Shown here one piece after another: positions 47,789-56,653 of a stretch of DNA of 64,000 nucleotides. The position numbers were made by a program, and so were the translations under genes. Position 1 is the stretch's first letter. The number at the start of each line of letters is the position of its first letter. A model generated the notes under the pieces. It worked only from the letters and a program-made list of their open reading frames with translations. It did not search any database and was not told the origin of the DNA. Origin of the DNA: Clostridium lundense DSM 17049 (lineage in GTDB: Bacteria; Bacillota; Clostridia; Clostridiales; Clostridiaceae); NCBI RefSeq assembly GCF_000619945.1, contig NZ_JHVC01000010.1, positions 1 through 64,000 on the forward strand, read 5' to 3'.

Positions 47789-49135
47789 ATGGGTAGAATG
47801 TTTGGAACAGACGGAGTTAGAGGAATTGCTAACGATGAATTGACAGCAGATTTAGCTTATAGTCTTGGAAGAGCAGGAGCTTATGTGTTAACAGAAGGAA
47901 CACATAAACCTAAAATATTAGTAGGAATGGATACCAGAATATCTGGACATATGTTAGAAAGCTCTTTAGTAGCAGGAATTCTTTCTGTAGGAGCAGAAGC
48001 AATTTGTGTAGGAGTTATACCAACTCCAGCAGTAGCATATCTTACAAGAAAGTATGGAGCAGATGCTGGAGTAGTTATATCTGCATCACATAATCCAGTA
48101 GAATATAACGGAATAAAGTTTTTTAATAATAAAGGATATAAGCTTCCAGATGAATTAGAAGATAGAATTCAAAGTGTAATAGAAAATAATTTTGAGGGAG
48201 TACCAAGTCCTACTGGAGCGGATATAGGAAGAAAAGTTATTGAAAAAGGTGCTTTGGAACATTATGTAGAATTTGCTAAAAGTACTATAAATACTGACTT
48301 AAAGGGCCTTAAAGTAGCACTTGATTGTGCTAATGGAGCAGCATATAAGGCAGCAGTAGAAACTTTTAGAGAACTTGGAGCTGAAGTGCTAGCTATAAAT
48401 AATGATCCAGATGGTATAAATATAAACAAAAATTGTGGATCAACTCATCCAGAAGAACTTATGGAATATGTAGTTAAAAAAGGATGTGATTTAGGATTAG
48501 CCTTTGATGGAGATGCAGATAGATGTTTGGCTGTAGATGAAAAAGGAAATCTTATAAATGGTGATTTCATAATGGCTATTTGTGGTAAACATATGAAGGA
48601 AGCTGGAAAATTAGATAAAAATACAGTAGTAGTTACTGTAATGAGCAATATGGGACTTTTTATTGCCATGGATAAAGAAGATATAAATCTTGTAAAGACA
48701 AAAGTTGGAGATAGATATGTTCTTGAAGAAATGCTAAAGGAAGGTTATAAAATAGGAGGAGAACAATCAGGTCATATAATATTCCTAGATTATAACACTA
48801 CAGGGGATGGTCTTGTAACTGCTATTCAACTTTCATCTATTGTTAAAAATAGTAAAAAGACATTATCACAGTTAGCTTCTATGATGAAGGAATTACCTCA
48901 GGTTTTAGTAAATGCGGTAGTGCCAAATGATAAAAAGAATATCTATATAGAAGATAGTGAAATAGCAGAAGAAATAAGAAAAATAGAAGAGAAAATGAAT
49001 GGAAGAGGAAGAGTTTTAATAAGGCCTTCGGGTACTGAACCACTAGTAAGAGTTATGCTTGAAGGAGAAGATCAAAAGGAAATTGATGAAATAGCTCATT
49101 CCTTAGCTAAATTAATTGGAGAAAAGGCAAATTAA
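47789..49135 (+). CDS. glmM: Phosphoglucosamine mutase
   Basis: 448 residues. N-terminal [12 protein letters not shown]; phosphoserine site SASHNP with S100; metal-binding DGDADRC; sugar loop GGEQSGH; C-terminal [12 protein letters not shown]. It interconverts glucosamine-6-P and glucosamine-1-P for UDP-GlcNAc. ATG 47789 follows GAGAGGT; an earlier in-frame ATG at 47759 lacks a ribosome binding site. In other bacteria GlmM binds and inhibits CdaA, encoded about 5 kb upstream. Confidence 0.97.
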   Translation: MGRMFGTDGVRGIANDELTADLAYSLGRAGAYVLTEGTHKPKILVGMDTRISGHMLESSLVAGILSVGAEAICVGVIPTPAVAYLTRKYGADAGVVISASHNPVEYNGIKFFNNKGYKLPDELEDRIQSVIENNFEGVPSPTGADIGRKVIEKGALEHYVEFAKSTINTDLKGLKVALDCANGAAYKAAVETFRELGAEVLAINNDPDGININKNCGSTHPEELMEYVVKKGCDLGLAFDGDADRCLAVDEKGNLINGDFIMAICGKHMKEAGKLDKNTVVVTVMSNMGLFIAMDKEDINLVKTKVGDRYVLEEMLKEGYKIGGEQSGHIIFLDYNTTGDGLVTAIQLSSIVKNSKKTLSQLASMMKELPQVLVNAVVPNDKKNIYIEDSEIAEEIRKIEEKMNGRGRVLIRPSGTEPLVRVMLEGEDQKEIDEIAHSLAKLIGEKAN

Positions 49136-49149
49136 ATTTTGTTTGTATG

Positions 49150-49189
49150 ATTTAGCTATTCCATTATTAGTAATGGAATAGCTATTTAA
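49150..49189 (+). terminator. Terminator after glmM
   Basis: ATAGCTATTCCATTA-TTAG-TAATGGAATAGCTAT, nearly perfect, followed by TTAAATAAT. The T-run is short. Confidence 0.75.
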
Positions 49190-49212
49190 ATAATCAATGA
49201 CTAATTTTGTCA

Positions 49213-49241
49213 TTGACCAAATCCATTATTAAAAATATAAT
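49213..49241 (+). promoter_or_regulatory. Sigma-A promoter of the glmS ribozyme-glmS transcript
   Basis: TTGACC at 49213-49218 and TATAAT at 49236-49241, 17-bp spacer, about 100 bases before the ribozyme cleavage site. Confidence 0.8.
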
Positions 49242-49349
49242 AAGGCATATGAAATAAAATAATAATTTAAAAAGTATGTTTTTTAAAAATTTGAAAGGAA
49301 GTGATGTTTATAGAAATGAATAAATAGAATTTTAAAAGCTTTATTAAAA

Positions 49350-49692
49350 GCGCCAGGACTTAGGTGATGAAGTTCGACTGACCAAGTGAAAGATTTGGAG
49401 TAGTAAAGGAAACTCAATCTAATGATTGAGTAAGTTCGACTAACCAAATCGAAGATTTGGAGTGTTAAATGAAACTCAGACTAACGTCTGAGTAAGTTCC
49501 ACTGACTAAATCAAAGATTTAGAGTGTCACTTAAGTTGACGAGGATGGGGAGTATCGAATCTTCGGCGGGTGCCCCACGGTATCGCACTACCGTTAACGA
49601 TTGATAAAACCGAAAAGCGATTTTCGATACAATATCAATCAGGTGTTAAAACCTTAAGCTTAGGGTCAAAGCGAAATTAAGTGACCTGTTTT
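49350..49692 (+). ncRNA. glmS ribozyme (glucosamine-6-phosphate-activated) with enlarged P1
   Basis: Self-cleavage is expected between A49349 and G49350 (AAAA|GCGCCAGGACTT). The core continues at about 49534 as GTTGACGAGG, GGGGAGTATCGA, TTCGGCGGGTGCCCC, then the 3' domain ending GGTCAAAG..GTGACC. Cleavage in the presence of glucosamine-6-P lowers glmS mRNA. The P1 arms ACTTAGGTGA and TCACTTAAGT are separated by about 160 nt instead of a short loop, filled by 62-bp tandem repeats. Confidence 0.92.
49370..49532 (+). repeat. Tandem 62-bp structured repeats inside the glmS ribozyme P1
   Basis: Unit 1 is 49370-49431 and unit 2 is 49432-49493 (both exactly 62 bp). A partial unit 3 runs 49494-49532. 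Each full unit has hairpin A (CCAAATC-GAA-GATTTGG type) and hairpin B (ACTCAATC-TAAT-GATTGAGT in unit 1, ACTCAGAC-TAAC-GTCTGAGT in unit 2). Base changes between units are compensated in the pairing arm, so the RNA or DNA structure is under selection or was copied with it. Confidence 0.9.
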
Positions 49693-49755
49693 TCTAGTTA
49701 ATAATTTAACGAGAACTGGAAAAGCATAAATAAAAATGTGAAAGGAAGATTTTTT

Positions 49756-51582
49756 ATGTGCGGAATAGTAGGATATATAGGAAAGAGACAGGCTTCAGAT
49801 ATATTGGTAGAAGGATTATCAAAACTTGAATATAGAGGATATGATTCAGCAGGGGTAGCTATTATAGATAATGGCTCAATAAATGTAATGAAATGTAAGG
49901 GTAGATTAGCTAATTTAGAGGAAAAGCTAAAAGAAACTCCTTTACAAGGAGAAATAGGTATTGGACATACAAGATGGGCTACTCATGGAGAACCGTCAGA
50001 TGTAAACTCACATCCACATAGTAATGAAAAGGGAACAATAAGCGTTGTTCACAATGGAATAATAGAAAATTATATTCACTTAAGAGAATGGTTAACTTCT
50101 AAAGGATATGTTTTTAAATCAGAAACTGATACAGAAGTTATACCACACTTAGTAGACTATTTCTATAATGGAGATTTATTAGATGCTGTTATGAAAGCAG
50201 TAGCTAAAATGGAAGGTAGTTATGCTATAGGCGTAATATGTAATGATGAGCCAGACAAAATTGTGGCTGTAAGAAAAGATAGTCCAATGATAGTAGGGCT
50301 TGGAGAAGGTGAATATTTTATAGCATCAGATATACCAGCTGTATTAAATCATACAAGAGATATATATCTTCTTAATGATAAGGAATTTGTTGTATTAACA
50401 AAGGATGGAGTAAAATTATATAGCGAAGAAAGAGAAGAAATAGAAAGAGAAATATATCATGTAACTTGGAATGCAGATGCTGCTGAAAAGGGTGGCTATG
50501 AAGACTTTATGTTAAAAGAAATACATGAACAGCCAAAAGTTATTAAAGATACAATGACTTCAAGAGTAATGATGGGCAAACCAATAACTCTGGATGATAT
50601 AAAAATAACAAAAGAACAAATAGAAAATATAAATAAAATATATATAGTTGCTTGCGGTACAGCTTATCATGCTGGAGTAGTTGGTAAGTATGTAATAGAA
50701 AAGTTAGCAAGAATACCAGTAGAAGTAGATATAGCTTCAGAATTTAGATATAGAAATCCAATAATAGATGAAAAGACATTAATGATAGTAATAAGTCAAT
50801 CAGGTGAAACAGCAGATACTTTAGCTGCTTTAAGAGAAGCAAAAAACCGTGGAGCTAGAGTTATTGCTGTAACAAATGTTGTGGGAAGTTCAGTTTCAAG
50901 AGAAGCAGATGATGTTTTATATACTTGGGCTGGACCAGAAATTGCAGTAGCATCTACAAAGGCTTATGAAACTCAGCTTGTAGCAATGTATATAATAGCA
51001 TTATTCTTTGCTCAAAATAAGAAAACTCTAAGTGAAGCAGAATTAGAAGAATTAAAGAAAGAAATGTTAAGCATACCTGAAAAAGCACAAGAATGTTTAA
51101 ATAATAAAGAAGTAGTACAGAAGTTTGCTGCTAAGAATTACATGCATAAAGATATGTTCTTCTTAGGAAGAGGCCTTGACTACGCAGTAGCTATGGAAGG
51201 TTCTTTAAAACTTAAGGAGATATCCTATATCCACTCAGAAGCTTATGCAGGTGGAGAATTAAAGCACGGTCCAATAGCTTTAATAGAAAAAGGAACTGTA
51301 GTAGTAGCTCTTGCAACACAAGATGAACTATTTGAAAAAATGGTAAGTAACGTAAAAGAGGTTACAACTAGAGGAGCACATGTTTTAGGATTAGCTTTTG
51401 AAGGAAATGAAAGTATAGAAAAAACAGTGGATTCAGCAATATATCTACCAAGAATCAATCCACTATTTGCACCATTACTTTCAGTAATCCCATTGCAGTT
51501 ATTCTCATACTATGTAGCAGTACAAAAAGGTTGTGACGTTGATAAACCAAGAAATCTTGCAAAATCAGTTACAGTTGAATAG
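49756..51582 (+). CDS. glmS: Glutamine-fructose-6-phosphate aminotransferase (isomerizing)
   Basis: 608 residues. Cys2 is the glutaminase nucleophile in MCGIVGYIGK. The N-terminal Ntn domain runs to about 240, followed by two SIS domains (about 290-420 and 460-600) and the conserved KPRNLAKSVTVE end. It makes glucosamine-6-P, the first step of amino-sugar synthesis. ATG 49756 follows AAAGGAAG; the Cys must be the first residue after Met. Controlled by the upstream ribozyme. Confidence 0.98.
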   Translation: MCGIVGYIGKRQASDILVEGLSKLEYRGYDSAGVAIIDNGSINVMKCKGRLANLEEKLKETPLQGEIGIGHTRWATHGEPSDVNSHPHSNEKGTISVVHNGIIENYIHLREWLTSKGYVFKSETDTEVIPHLVDYFYNGDLLDAVMKAVAKMEGSYAIGVICNDEPDKIVAVRKDSPMIVGLGEGEYFIASDIPAVLNHTRDIYLLNDKEFVVLTKDGVKLYSEEREEIEREIYHVTWNADAAEKGGYEDFMLKEIHEQPKVIKDTMTSRVMMGKPITLDDIKITKEQIENINKIYIVACGTAYHAGVVGKYVIEKLARIPVEVDIASEFRYRNPIIDEKTLMIVISQSGETADTLAALREAKNRGARVIAVTNVVGSSVSREADDVLYTWAGPEIAVASTKAYETQLVAMYIIALFFAQNKKTLSEAELEELKKEMLSIPEKAQECLNNKEVVQKFAAKNYMHKDMFFLGRGLDYAVAMEGSLKLKEISYIHSEAYAGGELKHGPIALIEKGTVVVALATQDELFEKMVSNVKEVTTRGAHVLGLAFEGNESIEKTVDSAIYLPRINPLFAPLLSVIPLQLFSYYVAVQKGCDVDKPRNLAKSVTVE

Positions 51583-51606
51583 TTGTCCACATTAATTTAA
51601 AAAATT

Positions 51607-51656
51607 TATCCACATTGTTGATAAAAAATAATCAGCAATGTGGATTGTTTTATTTT
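51607..51656 (+). terminator. Terminator after glmS
   Basis: ATCCACATTGTTGAT, A-rich loop, ATCAGCAATGTGGAT, then TGTTTTATTTT. Confidence 0.85.
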
Positions 51657-51723
51657 AAAGGAGAAAAATATAATTGTATAAATGTAGTGAATTAATAAAA
51701 AAATATGAATGTTACAAATAGTA

Positions 51724-51752
51724 TTGAAATAATTACAAATTAGGATTATAAT
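51724..51752 (+). promoter_or_regulatory. Promoter of the phosphodiesterase-ROK-ABC-Gfo cluster
   Basis: TTGAAA at 51724-51729 and TATAAT at 51747-51752, 17-bp spacer. TTACAAAT occurs twice around the -35 box (51712-51719 and 51733-51740) as a direct repeat. Confidence 0.75.
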
Positions 51753-51820
51753 TTATATTATGTAATATTATTCCAATGACTTTAAAAAGTTATTGAGATT
51801 TATATAGGTGGATTATGAAT

Positions 51821-53083
51821 ATGGAAAATTATTTCATATACATTAATATTGATGGATTTGCTAAATATTATTTTGATTTAGCAAGAAAGCTAAATATTCC
51901 ACTGTATAACTTGGAATGTTTGATTAATGAAGGTTGTTATTTTGAAAATTTGTGGACAGGTATTCCATCAATTACTTTTCCAATGCAAAGTTCTATACTT
52001 AGTGGAGCTTATTCAAATGTTACAGGAAATGTATCAAAGTACTTTGATAAGGAGAAAAATAAAATTGTTTACTGTAAGCATTTGAATTATGGTGAAACTT
52101 TTGGGGAGGTATTAAGAAATAAAAATAATTCCCTTATATCAATCCAACAATTTGTACTCAATAGTAGAGGGGCTTCTTATGAGGATAGAGATTTTTTATA
52201 TCTTCAACCAGGAGGAGATTACAAAAAAAGATTTAATATTTTATTAGAGTTATTAAGAAATAATAGGGTTGATTTAGGTGAGAAGAGTATTTTTTATGAT
52301 AAAATACCTAAGTTTATATTTCTTTATGTTGATGACCTTGATGAAGTTGGACATAATGCTATTTTCAACTATGAGGGATTAATGGCATTTTCAGAAAGAA
52401 AGCGTATAAGTAAAGTAATATCTAGATTACAGAAGATAGATATTAAAATAGGTGAAGTTATTAAGGCATTAATAGATAAAAAGATATATAAAAGAAGTTA
52501 TATACTTATAACTTCTGATCATGGAATGGTTCCTTTCAAAGGAAGGAGTTCAATACCTAGACTAATAAAAGATTTAAAGAAGTGTGGATTTAAAAATATA
52601 ATATATACAGATGATTTAGTATCAAAGGAATATGAAAATAATTGGGATGTGGTAATGACATCTACAGGAATAGAGGTACAGGTATGGTTCAATTCAACAG
52701 AGGTAGATTTGAACAAAATAAAACATAAGTTAGAGAAAAAAGATTATATTGAAAAAGCTCTAACCCGAGACGAATTGATTGATAAAGGAGTCTTTGAAGG
52801 ATTTTCAGATATATTAGTGTCGCCAATTCCACCATATCATTTTAATGGTAATATATCAAAAAGATTTCTTTTAAGAGGGGGACATGATTCATTAAATGAA
52901 GGTACTCAAAGAATCTTTGGAGTATTAAAGGGGCCTTTAATAAAAGAAAATTTTATTTGTAAAGACTCAGTAAAGAATATAGATTTAATTCCAACATTAT
53001 GTGAAATATTAAAAATTCCAGTTATGAGAAGTTCAACAGGGACTATAATTAGAAAAGTAATTAAGTCAAAAGAAATAGATTAG
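51821..53083 (+). CDS. Alkaline-phosphatase-fold phosphodiesterase/nucleotide pyrophosphatase family protein
   Basis: 420 residues. Metal site D11 (INIDGF); nucleophile T52 in GIPSITFPMQSS; DxxxGH as DLDEVGHNA; TSDHGM; GGHDS. These are the ligands of the type I phosphodiesterase/NPP family. No signal peptide or membrane segment, so it should act in the cytoplasm on an imported or internal phosphodiester or phosphomonoester. AGGTGG is 9 bases before the ATG at 51821 and only 3 before that at 51815. First gene of the cluster; substrate unknown. Confidence 0.82.
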   Translation: MENYFIYINIDGFAKYYFDLARKLNIPLYNLECLINEGCYFENLWTGIPSITFPMQSSILSGAYSNVTGNVSKYFDKEKNKIVYCKHLNYGETFGEVLRNKNNSLISIQQFVLNSRGASYEDRDFLYLQPGGDYKKRFNILLELLRNNRVDLGEKSIFYDKIPKFIFLYVDDLDEVGHNAIFNYEGLMAFSERKRISKVISRLQKIDIKIGEVIKALIDKKIYKRSYILITSDHGMVPFKGRSSIPRLIKDLKKCGFKNIIYTDDLVSKEYENNWDVVMTSTGIEVQVWFNSTEVDLNKIKHKLEKKDYIEKALTRDELIDKGVFEGFSDILVSPIPPYHFNGNISKRFLLRGGHDSLNEGTQRIFGVLKGPLIKENFICKDSVKNIDLIPTLCEILKIPVMRSSTGTIIRKVIKSKEID

Positions 53084-53091
53084 TATAAATA

Positions 53092-53110
53092 CTTTTTCCA
53101 ATGGAAAAAG
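53092..53110. promoter_or_regulatory. Palindrome before the ROK gene, candidate operator
   Basis: CTTTTTCCAATGGAAAAAG, symmetric apart from the centre base. It lies in the 43-base gap before the ROK regulator. No second copy was found near the cluster promoter, so the assignment is tentative. Confidence 0.4.
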
Positions 53111-53126
53111 AAAGTGTGAGGTTGGT

Positions 53127-54326
53127 ATGGGACAAAATTTAAAATTAGATCAGGAGAAATTAAAAATATTAAATAGACAAAATATTTTGAATATAATAAG
53201 GAATAGTAAGGAGATTTCTAGAGGTGACCTTACAGAAAAGACAGGATTAAGCCCAACTACAGTTTCAACAATTACTAATGAACTTATGGAGAATAATATG
53301 ATAGCGGAAATATGTGTAGGAGAGTCGAGTGGTGGAAGAAAACCAATTATATTTGGATTGAACAAACATGCAAAATATGTAATCACTATAAGGCTTACCT
53401 ATAGAGGTGCAATTTTAGATTTAGTTGACATGGAGTGCAATCCTATATATAGAAAAGAATTTAAAGAATATTTGGATAATGAGATAAAGGTAAGAAAGAT
53501 GATTAGTACATGTTTAGAAAATATAATGAGTGATTTTTCAGAAAATGTGGAGAGAATTGTTGGGATAGGTATTAGTGTGCCTGGGGTAATTGACTACAAA
53601 GATAATCTGGTTATTTATTCTTCAAGGCTTCATCTATCTAATTTTGATATGGGAGATGCAGTAAGATCGGTTATAGATAAGAAAACATATATTTTTAAAG
53701 ATACAGATTCTATGATATTAGGAGAATATTATTTTGGCGAAGGAAGAGAATATAAAGATTTAGTATATATTTTAGTTGAAAATGGTATAGGTATGTCTTA
53801 TGTTAATTCAGGAAAATTATTTAGACTTCCTAGAGGGGGATTTGAACTAGGTCATACCACTATAACATCAACTGGGCCAAAGTGTCAGTGCGGAAGTGTA
53901 GGATGTTTAGGAATGCTTGTTTCTGAAATGCCAGCTCTTTTAAGATTAAATGAACTTATTAAAGAAGGTATGGAAACCTCTTTTAGTCAGGCTTCTAATT
54001 TAAATTATATTGATATCATAAGAGCTTCAAATAACGATGATAAAGCTTCCAGACAAGTTATTGAGGAACAGGCTGAAAAACTGGGTATTGGCATGGCGAA
54101 TATTGTAAATTTATTAAATCCGGAATTGATCATTATAGGTGGACCACTTATTTATAGTAAATGGGATTTAATTAGTTGTATTAAAAAAAGCATAAAAAAA
54201 CATGCACTAGAGCCTTATACAGATAAGCTTAACATAAAGTTTTCAAAGTTTGGTCATGAGTCTTCACCACTAGGGATGGCTAATTTTATTTTGGAAGATG
54301 AAGTTTTTATACCAATTAATATTTAG
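53127..54326 (+). CDS. ROK-family transcriptional regulator
   Basis: 399 residues. N-terminal winged helix (NILNIIRNSKEISRGDLTEKTGLSPTTVSTITNELME), then a ROK sugar-kinase-like fold with the zinc motif GHTTITSTGPKCQCGSVGCLGML. The ATP-binding DxGxT glycines are missing (VENGIGMSYVNSG), so it is a sugar-sensing repressor and not a kinase, as in the NagC/XylR type. It should control this transport/oxidoreductase cluster. ATG behind TGAGGTTGGT. Confidence 0.88.
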   Translation: MGQNLKLDQEKLKILNRQNILNIIRNSKEISRGDLTEKTGLSPTTVSTITNELMENNMIAEICVGESSGGRKPIIFGLNKHAKYVITIRLTYRGAILDLVDMECNPIYRKEFKEYLDNEIKVRKMISTCLENIMSDFSENVERIVGIGISVPGVIDYKDNLVIYSSRLHLSNFDMGDAVRSVIDKKTYIFKDTDSMILGEYYFGEGREYKDLVYILVENGIGMSYVNSGKLFRLPRGGFELGHTTITSTGPKCQCGSVGCLGMLVSEMPALLRLNELIKEGMETSFSQASNLNYIDIIRASNNDDKASRQVIEEQAEKLGIGMANIVNLLNPELIIIGGPLIYSKWDLISCIKKSIKKHALEPYTDKLNIKFSKFGHESSPLGMANFILEDEVFIPINI

Positions 54327-54369
54327 TTAATAATATGCCTTTGGGTAAATTAATATGGGGGGTACTACT

Positions 54370-55638
54370 ATGAAAACTAAAAAATTATTAAGTATGGGTC
54401 TATCAGTTTTATTAGCTTCTAGTATTTTTATAGGTTGCGGTGATAAAGCTGAAAAGCCTGCAAGTGCAGAGGGAGAAAAGGCTACAATAACATACTGGCA
54501 GCATAGCAGTCCAGCAAGAGACAAAATGATGGAAAGTTTAGCTCAAGAATTTATGAAAAAAAATACAAACATAGAAGTTAAGCTTGAGTTTATACCAGAA
54601 GATAGCTATAATACTAAGCTGATTTCATCTTTGGCAACTGATGCAGCGCCTGATGTTATGCAAATTCAATCAGGTATGATAAATAGGTTAGCAAAGGCTA
54701 ATGCTATCCAACCTTTAGATGAAAACGTTTTATCTACAAAAGATATTAAGAATGAATTTATACCAGCTACAGTAAATGGACTTCAGGTAGACGGAAAATA
54801 CTATGGTCTTCCAACAGATACACAGACAATAGTAGCTTTTTGGAACAAAGATCTTGTTAAACAGGCAGGCTTAGACTCTGAAAAAGGTCCACAAACATGG
54901 GATGAAATGCTTAATTGGGCTAAGAAACTTACTAAGAGAAGTACAGATGGTAAGATGGAAATTTCAGGTTGGGGTGTTAAGGGATATCACCCTGAAGTTC
55001 AGGCTTTAATTCTTCAAAATGGTGGGAAAATTGTAGATGAAGATGGAAAATACATTTTTGCTGATGATCCTAAGGCAATTGAAGCAATGCAGTATATGGT
55101 AGGTGCATATAAGAAAGATAAAGTTTATGATACAAAGTTTATGAAAAATTGGGCTGGATTTAGACAAGGCAAGATTGCATTAATGCTTGGGCATCCAGCT
55201 ATGATAGGTAATTTAAAGCAGACAGCTCCAAATGTTAAACTAGGGCTTGGATTAATACCTGCTAAAAATGGTAAGCACACAACTGTTGTTACATCATGGG
55301 GATATGCTATTTCAAAGAAAGCTAACGCTCAGGCAGCAACAAAATGGATAGAGTTCTTAACTAGTGCTGATGCTGAAAAGAAATGGACAAAACAAACAGG
55401 GGAACTTCCAGCAAGAAAGAAACTATTAGAAGATTCAGAGCTAAATGCTGATCCACAATTAAAAATTGTATTATCATCATTAAAGGATTCAGAAGTTGGA
55501 TATGTACAGATGGGTATTTTAAATAAATACTGGAGTGAAGGGTTTGAAGAAATATTATTAAAGGATGTCTCTGTTAAGGATGGATTAAAGAAAATTCAAA
55601 ATAAAATAAATGAGGAGATAGCAAAGGATATAAAATAG
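54370..55638 (+). CDS. ABC transporter substrate-binding lipoprotein (sugar type, family 1)
   Basis: 422 residues. Lipoprotein signal with lipobox FIGC (C23), then an extracellular solute-binding domain: TITYWQHSSPARDKMMESLAQEF, AAPDVMQIQSGMI, YGLPTDTQTIVAFWNKDL, WGYAISKKANAQAATKWIEFL. It resembles binding proteins for oligosaccharides, glycosides or sn-glycerol-3-phosphate. ATG 54370 sits 8 bases after GGGGGG; the ATG at 54355 is within that purine run. Binds the cluster's substrate on the outer membrane face. Confidence 0.92.
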   Translation: MKTKKLLSMGLSVLLASSIFIGCGDKAEKPASAEGEKATITYWQHSSPARDKMMESLAQEFMKKNTNIEVKLEFIPEDSYNTKLISSLATDAAPDVMQIQSGMINRLAKANAIQPLDENVLSTKDIKNEFIPATVNGLQVDGKYYGLPTDTQTIVAFWNKDLVKQAGLDSEKGPQTWDEMLNWAKKLTKRSTDGKMEISGWGVKGYHPEVQALILQNGGKIVDEDGKYIFADDPKAIEAMQYMVGAYKKDKVYDTKFMKNWAGFRQGKIALMLGHPAMIGNLKQTAPNVKLGLGLIPAKNGKHTTVVTSWGYAISKKANAQAATKWIEFLTSADAEKKWTKQTGELPARKKLLEDSELNADPQLKIVLSSLKDSEVGYVQMGILNKYWSEGFEEILLKDVSVKDGLKKIQNKINEEIAKDIK

Positions 55639-55660
55639 ATTTAAGTATATTCAATATTAT

Positions 55661-55702
55661 ATTTCTAAAATGGAGAACTAAGAGTTCTCCATTTTAGAAA
55701 TT
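55661..55702 (+). other. Perfect long stem-loop between binding protein and permease genes
   Basis: ATTTCTAAAATGGAGAACT, loop AAG, AGTTCTCCATTTTAGAAAT, a 19-bp perfect stem without T-run. Such hairpins commonly protect the upstream mRNA and keep binding protein in excess over permeases. Confidence 0.75.
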
Positions 55703-55731
55703 AGATTAGAAATTAAAAAGGAAGTGATTTA

Positions 55732-56640
55732 ATGCAATTAAAGACAACATCAAATACCCCTTTTAAAAAACAAAAAAAGTCAAAAGTTAATACTATGAAA
55801 ATAGCACCATATATTTTTATAGCACCTGCTGTTATCTATCTACTAATTGTAACAATTATTCCAGCAATTATGGCTCTTCCAATTAGCTTTACAGATTGGT
55901 CAGCACTAACTCCAAAAATGCATTGCGTAGGGTTTAATAATTATAGAAGACTTTTGCAAGATAGTGAGTTTATAAAATCCTTAATTACTATGGCAAAGTT
56001 TTTTATATTTGTGCCCATTAATATGGTAGTTGGACTTTTAATGGCCCTATTATTAAATAATAAGATTAAGGGTATGGTGTTTTTTAGAATACTATTTTAT
56101 TCTCCTGTTATAACATCAACAATAGCTGCAGCAATTCTTTTTGATTGGTTTTATCAACCAAGCTTTGGGCTATTTAATAGCATTTTGTCTTTATTTGGAT
56201 TTGAGGGAATAGGGTGGATTTCTGATGCTAACACTGCTGTTATGTCAGTATTAATTTTCAAGGTATGGAAGGGTTGTGGAGCAGCAATGCTTATATATCT
56301 TGCAGGGCTTCAGGATATTTCAGACCAAGTCTTAGAGGCAGCAACTATAGATGGGGCAAACAAGTGGCAAATATTTAAGAAAATAACATTACCTCTTTTA
56401 AGACCAGCTCATTTGTACCTATTTATAACAGAAGTTATAGGAGTGTTTATGATATTTCAAGAAACATATATACTTCAAGGACCGTTAAAAAGCACAAATA
56501 CGGTTGTAAACTATATTTATGACAAGGGATTTATGAGCTCAGAGATGGGTTATGCAAGTGCCATGTCATTTGTACTGTTCATAATCGTATTAATCATTAC
56601 TATAATTCAGTATAAAATCATGAAAATAGATATTGAATAG
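55732..56640 (+). CDS. ABC sugar transporter permease (MalF/UgpA type)
   Basis: 302 residues with six predicted membrane helices (from about 27 to 295). The EAA cytoplasmic loop EAATIDGANKWQIFKKITLPLL contacts the ATPase. N-terminal lysine-rich cytoplasmic tail. ATG behind AAGGAAGTG. It pairs with the next gene. Confidence 0.92.
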   Translation: MQLKTTSNTPFKKQKKSKVNTMKIAPYIFIAPAVIYLLIVTIIPAIMALPISFTDWSALTPKMHCVGFNNYRRLLQDSEFIKSLITMAKFFIFVPINMVVGLLMALLLNNKIKGMVFFRILFYSPVITSTIAAAILFDWFYQPSFGLFNSILSLFGFEGIGWISDANTAVMSVLIFKVWKGCGAAMLIYLAGLQDISDQVLEAATIDGANKWQIFKKITLPLLRPAHLYLFITEVIGVFMIFQETYILQGPLKSTNTVVNYIYDKGFMSSEMGYASAMSFVLFIIVLIITIIQYKIMKIDIE

Positions 56641-56653
56641 GAGGAGAAGAAAT

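Noticed and set aside
49301..49327. Micro-ORF (MFIEMNK) upstream of the glmS ribozyme
   Set aside because: AAAGGAAG is too close to its ATG and the frame is only seven codons; more likely chance.
49370..49532. Tandem repeats as a CRISPR array
   Set aside because: The 62-bp units are contiguous without unique spacers, have internal hairpins and lie inside a ribozyme; no cas genes are present.
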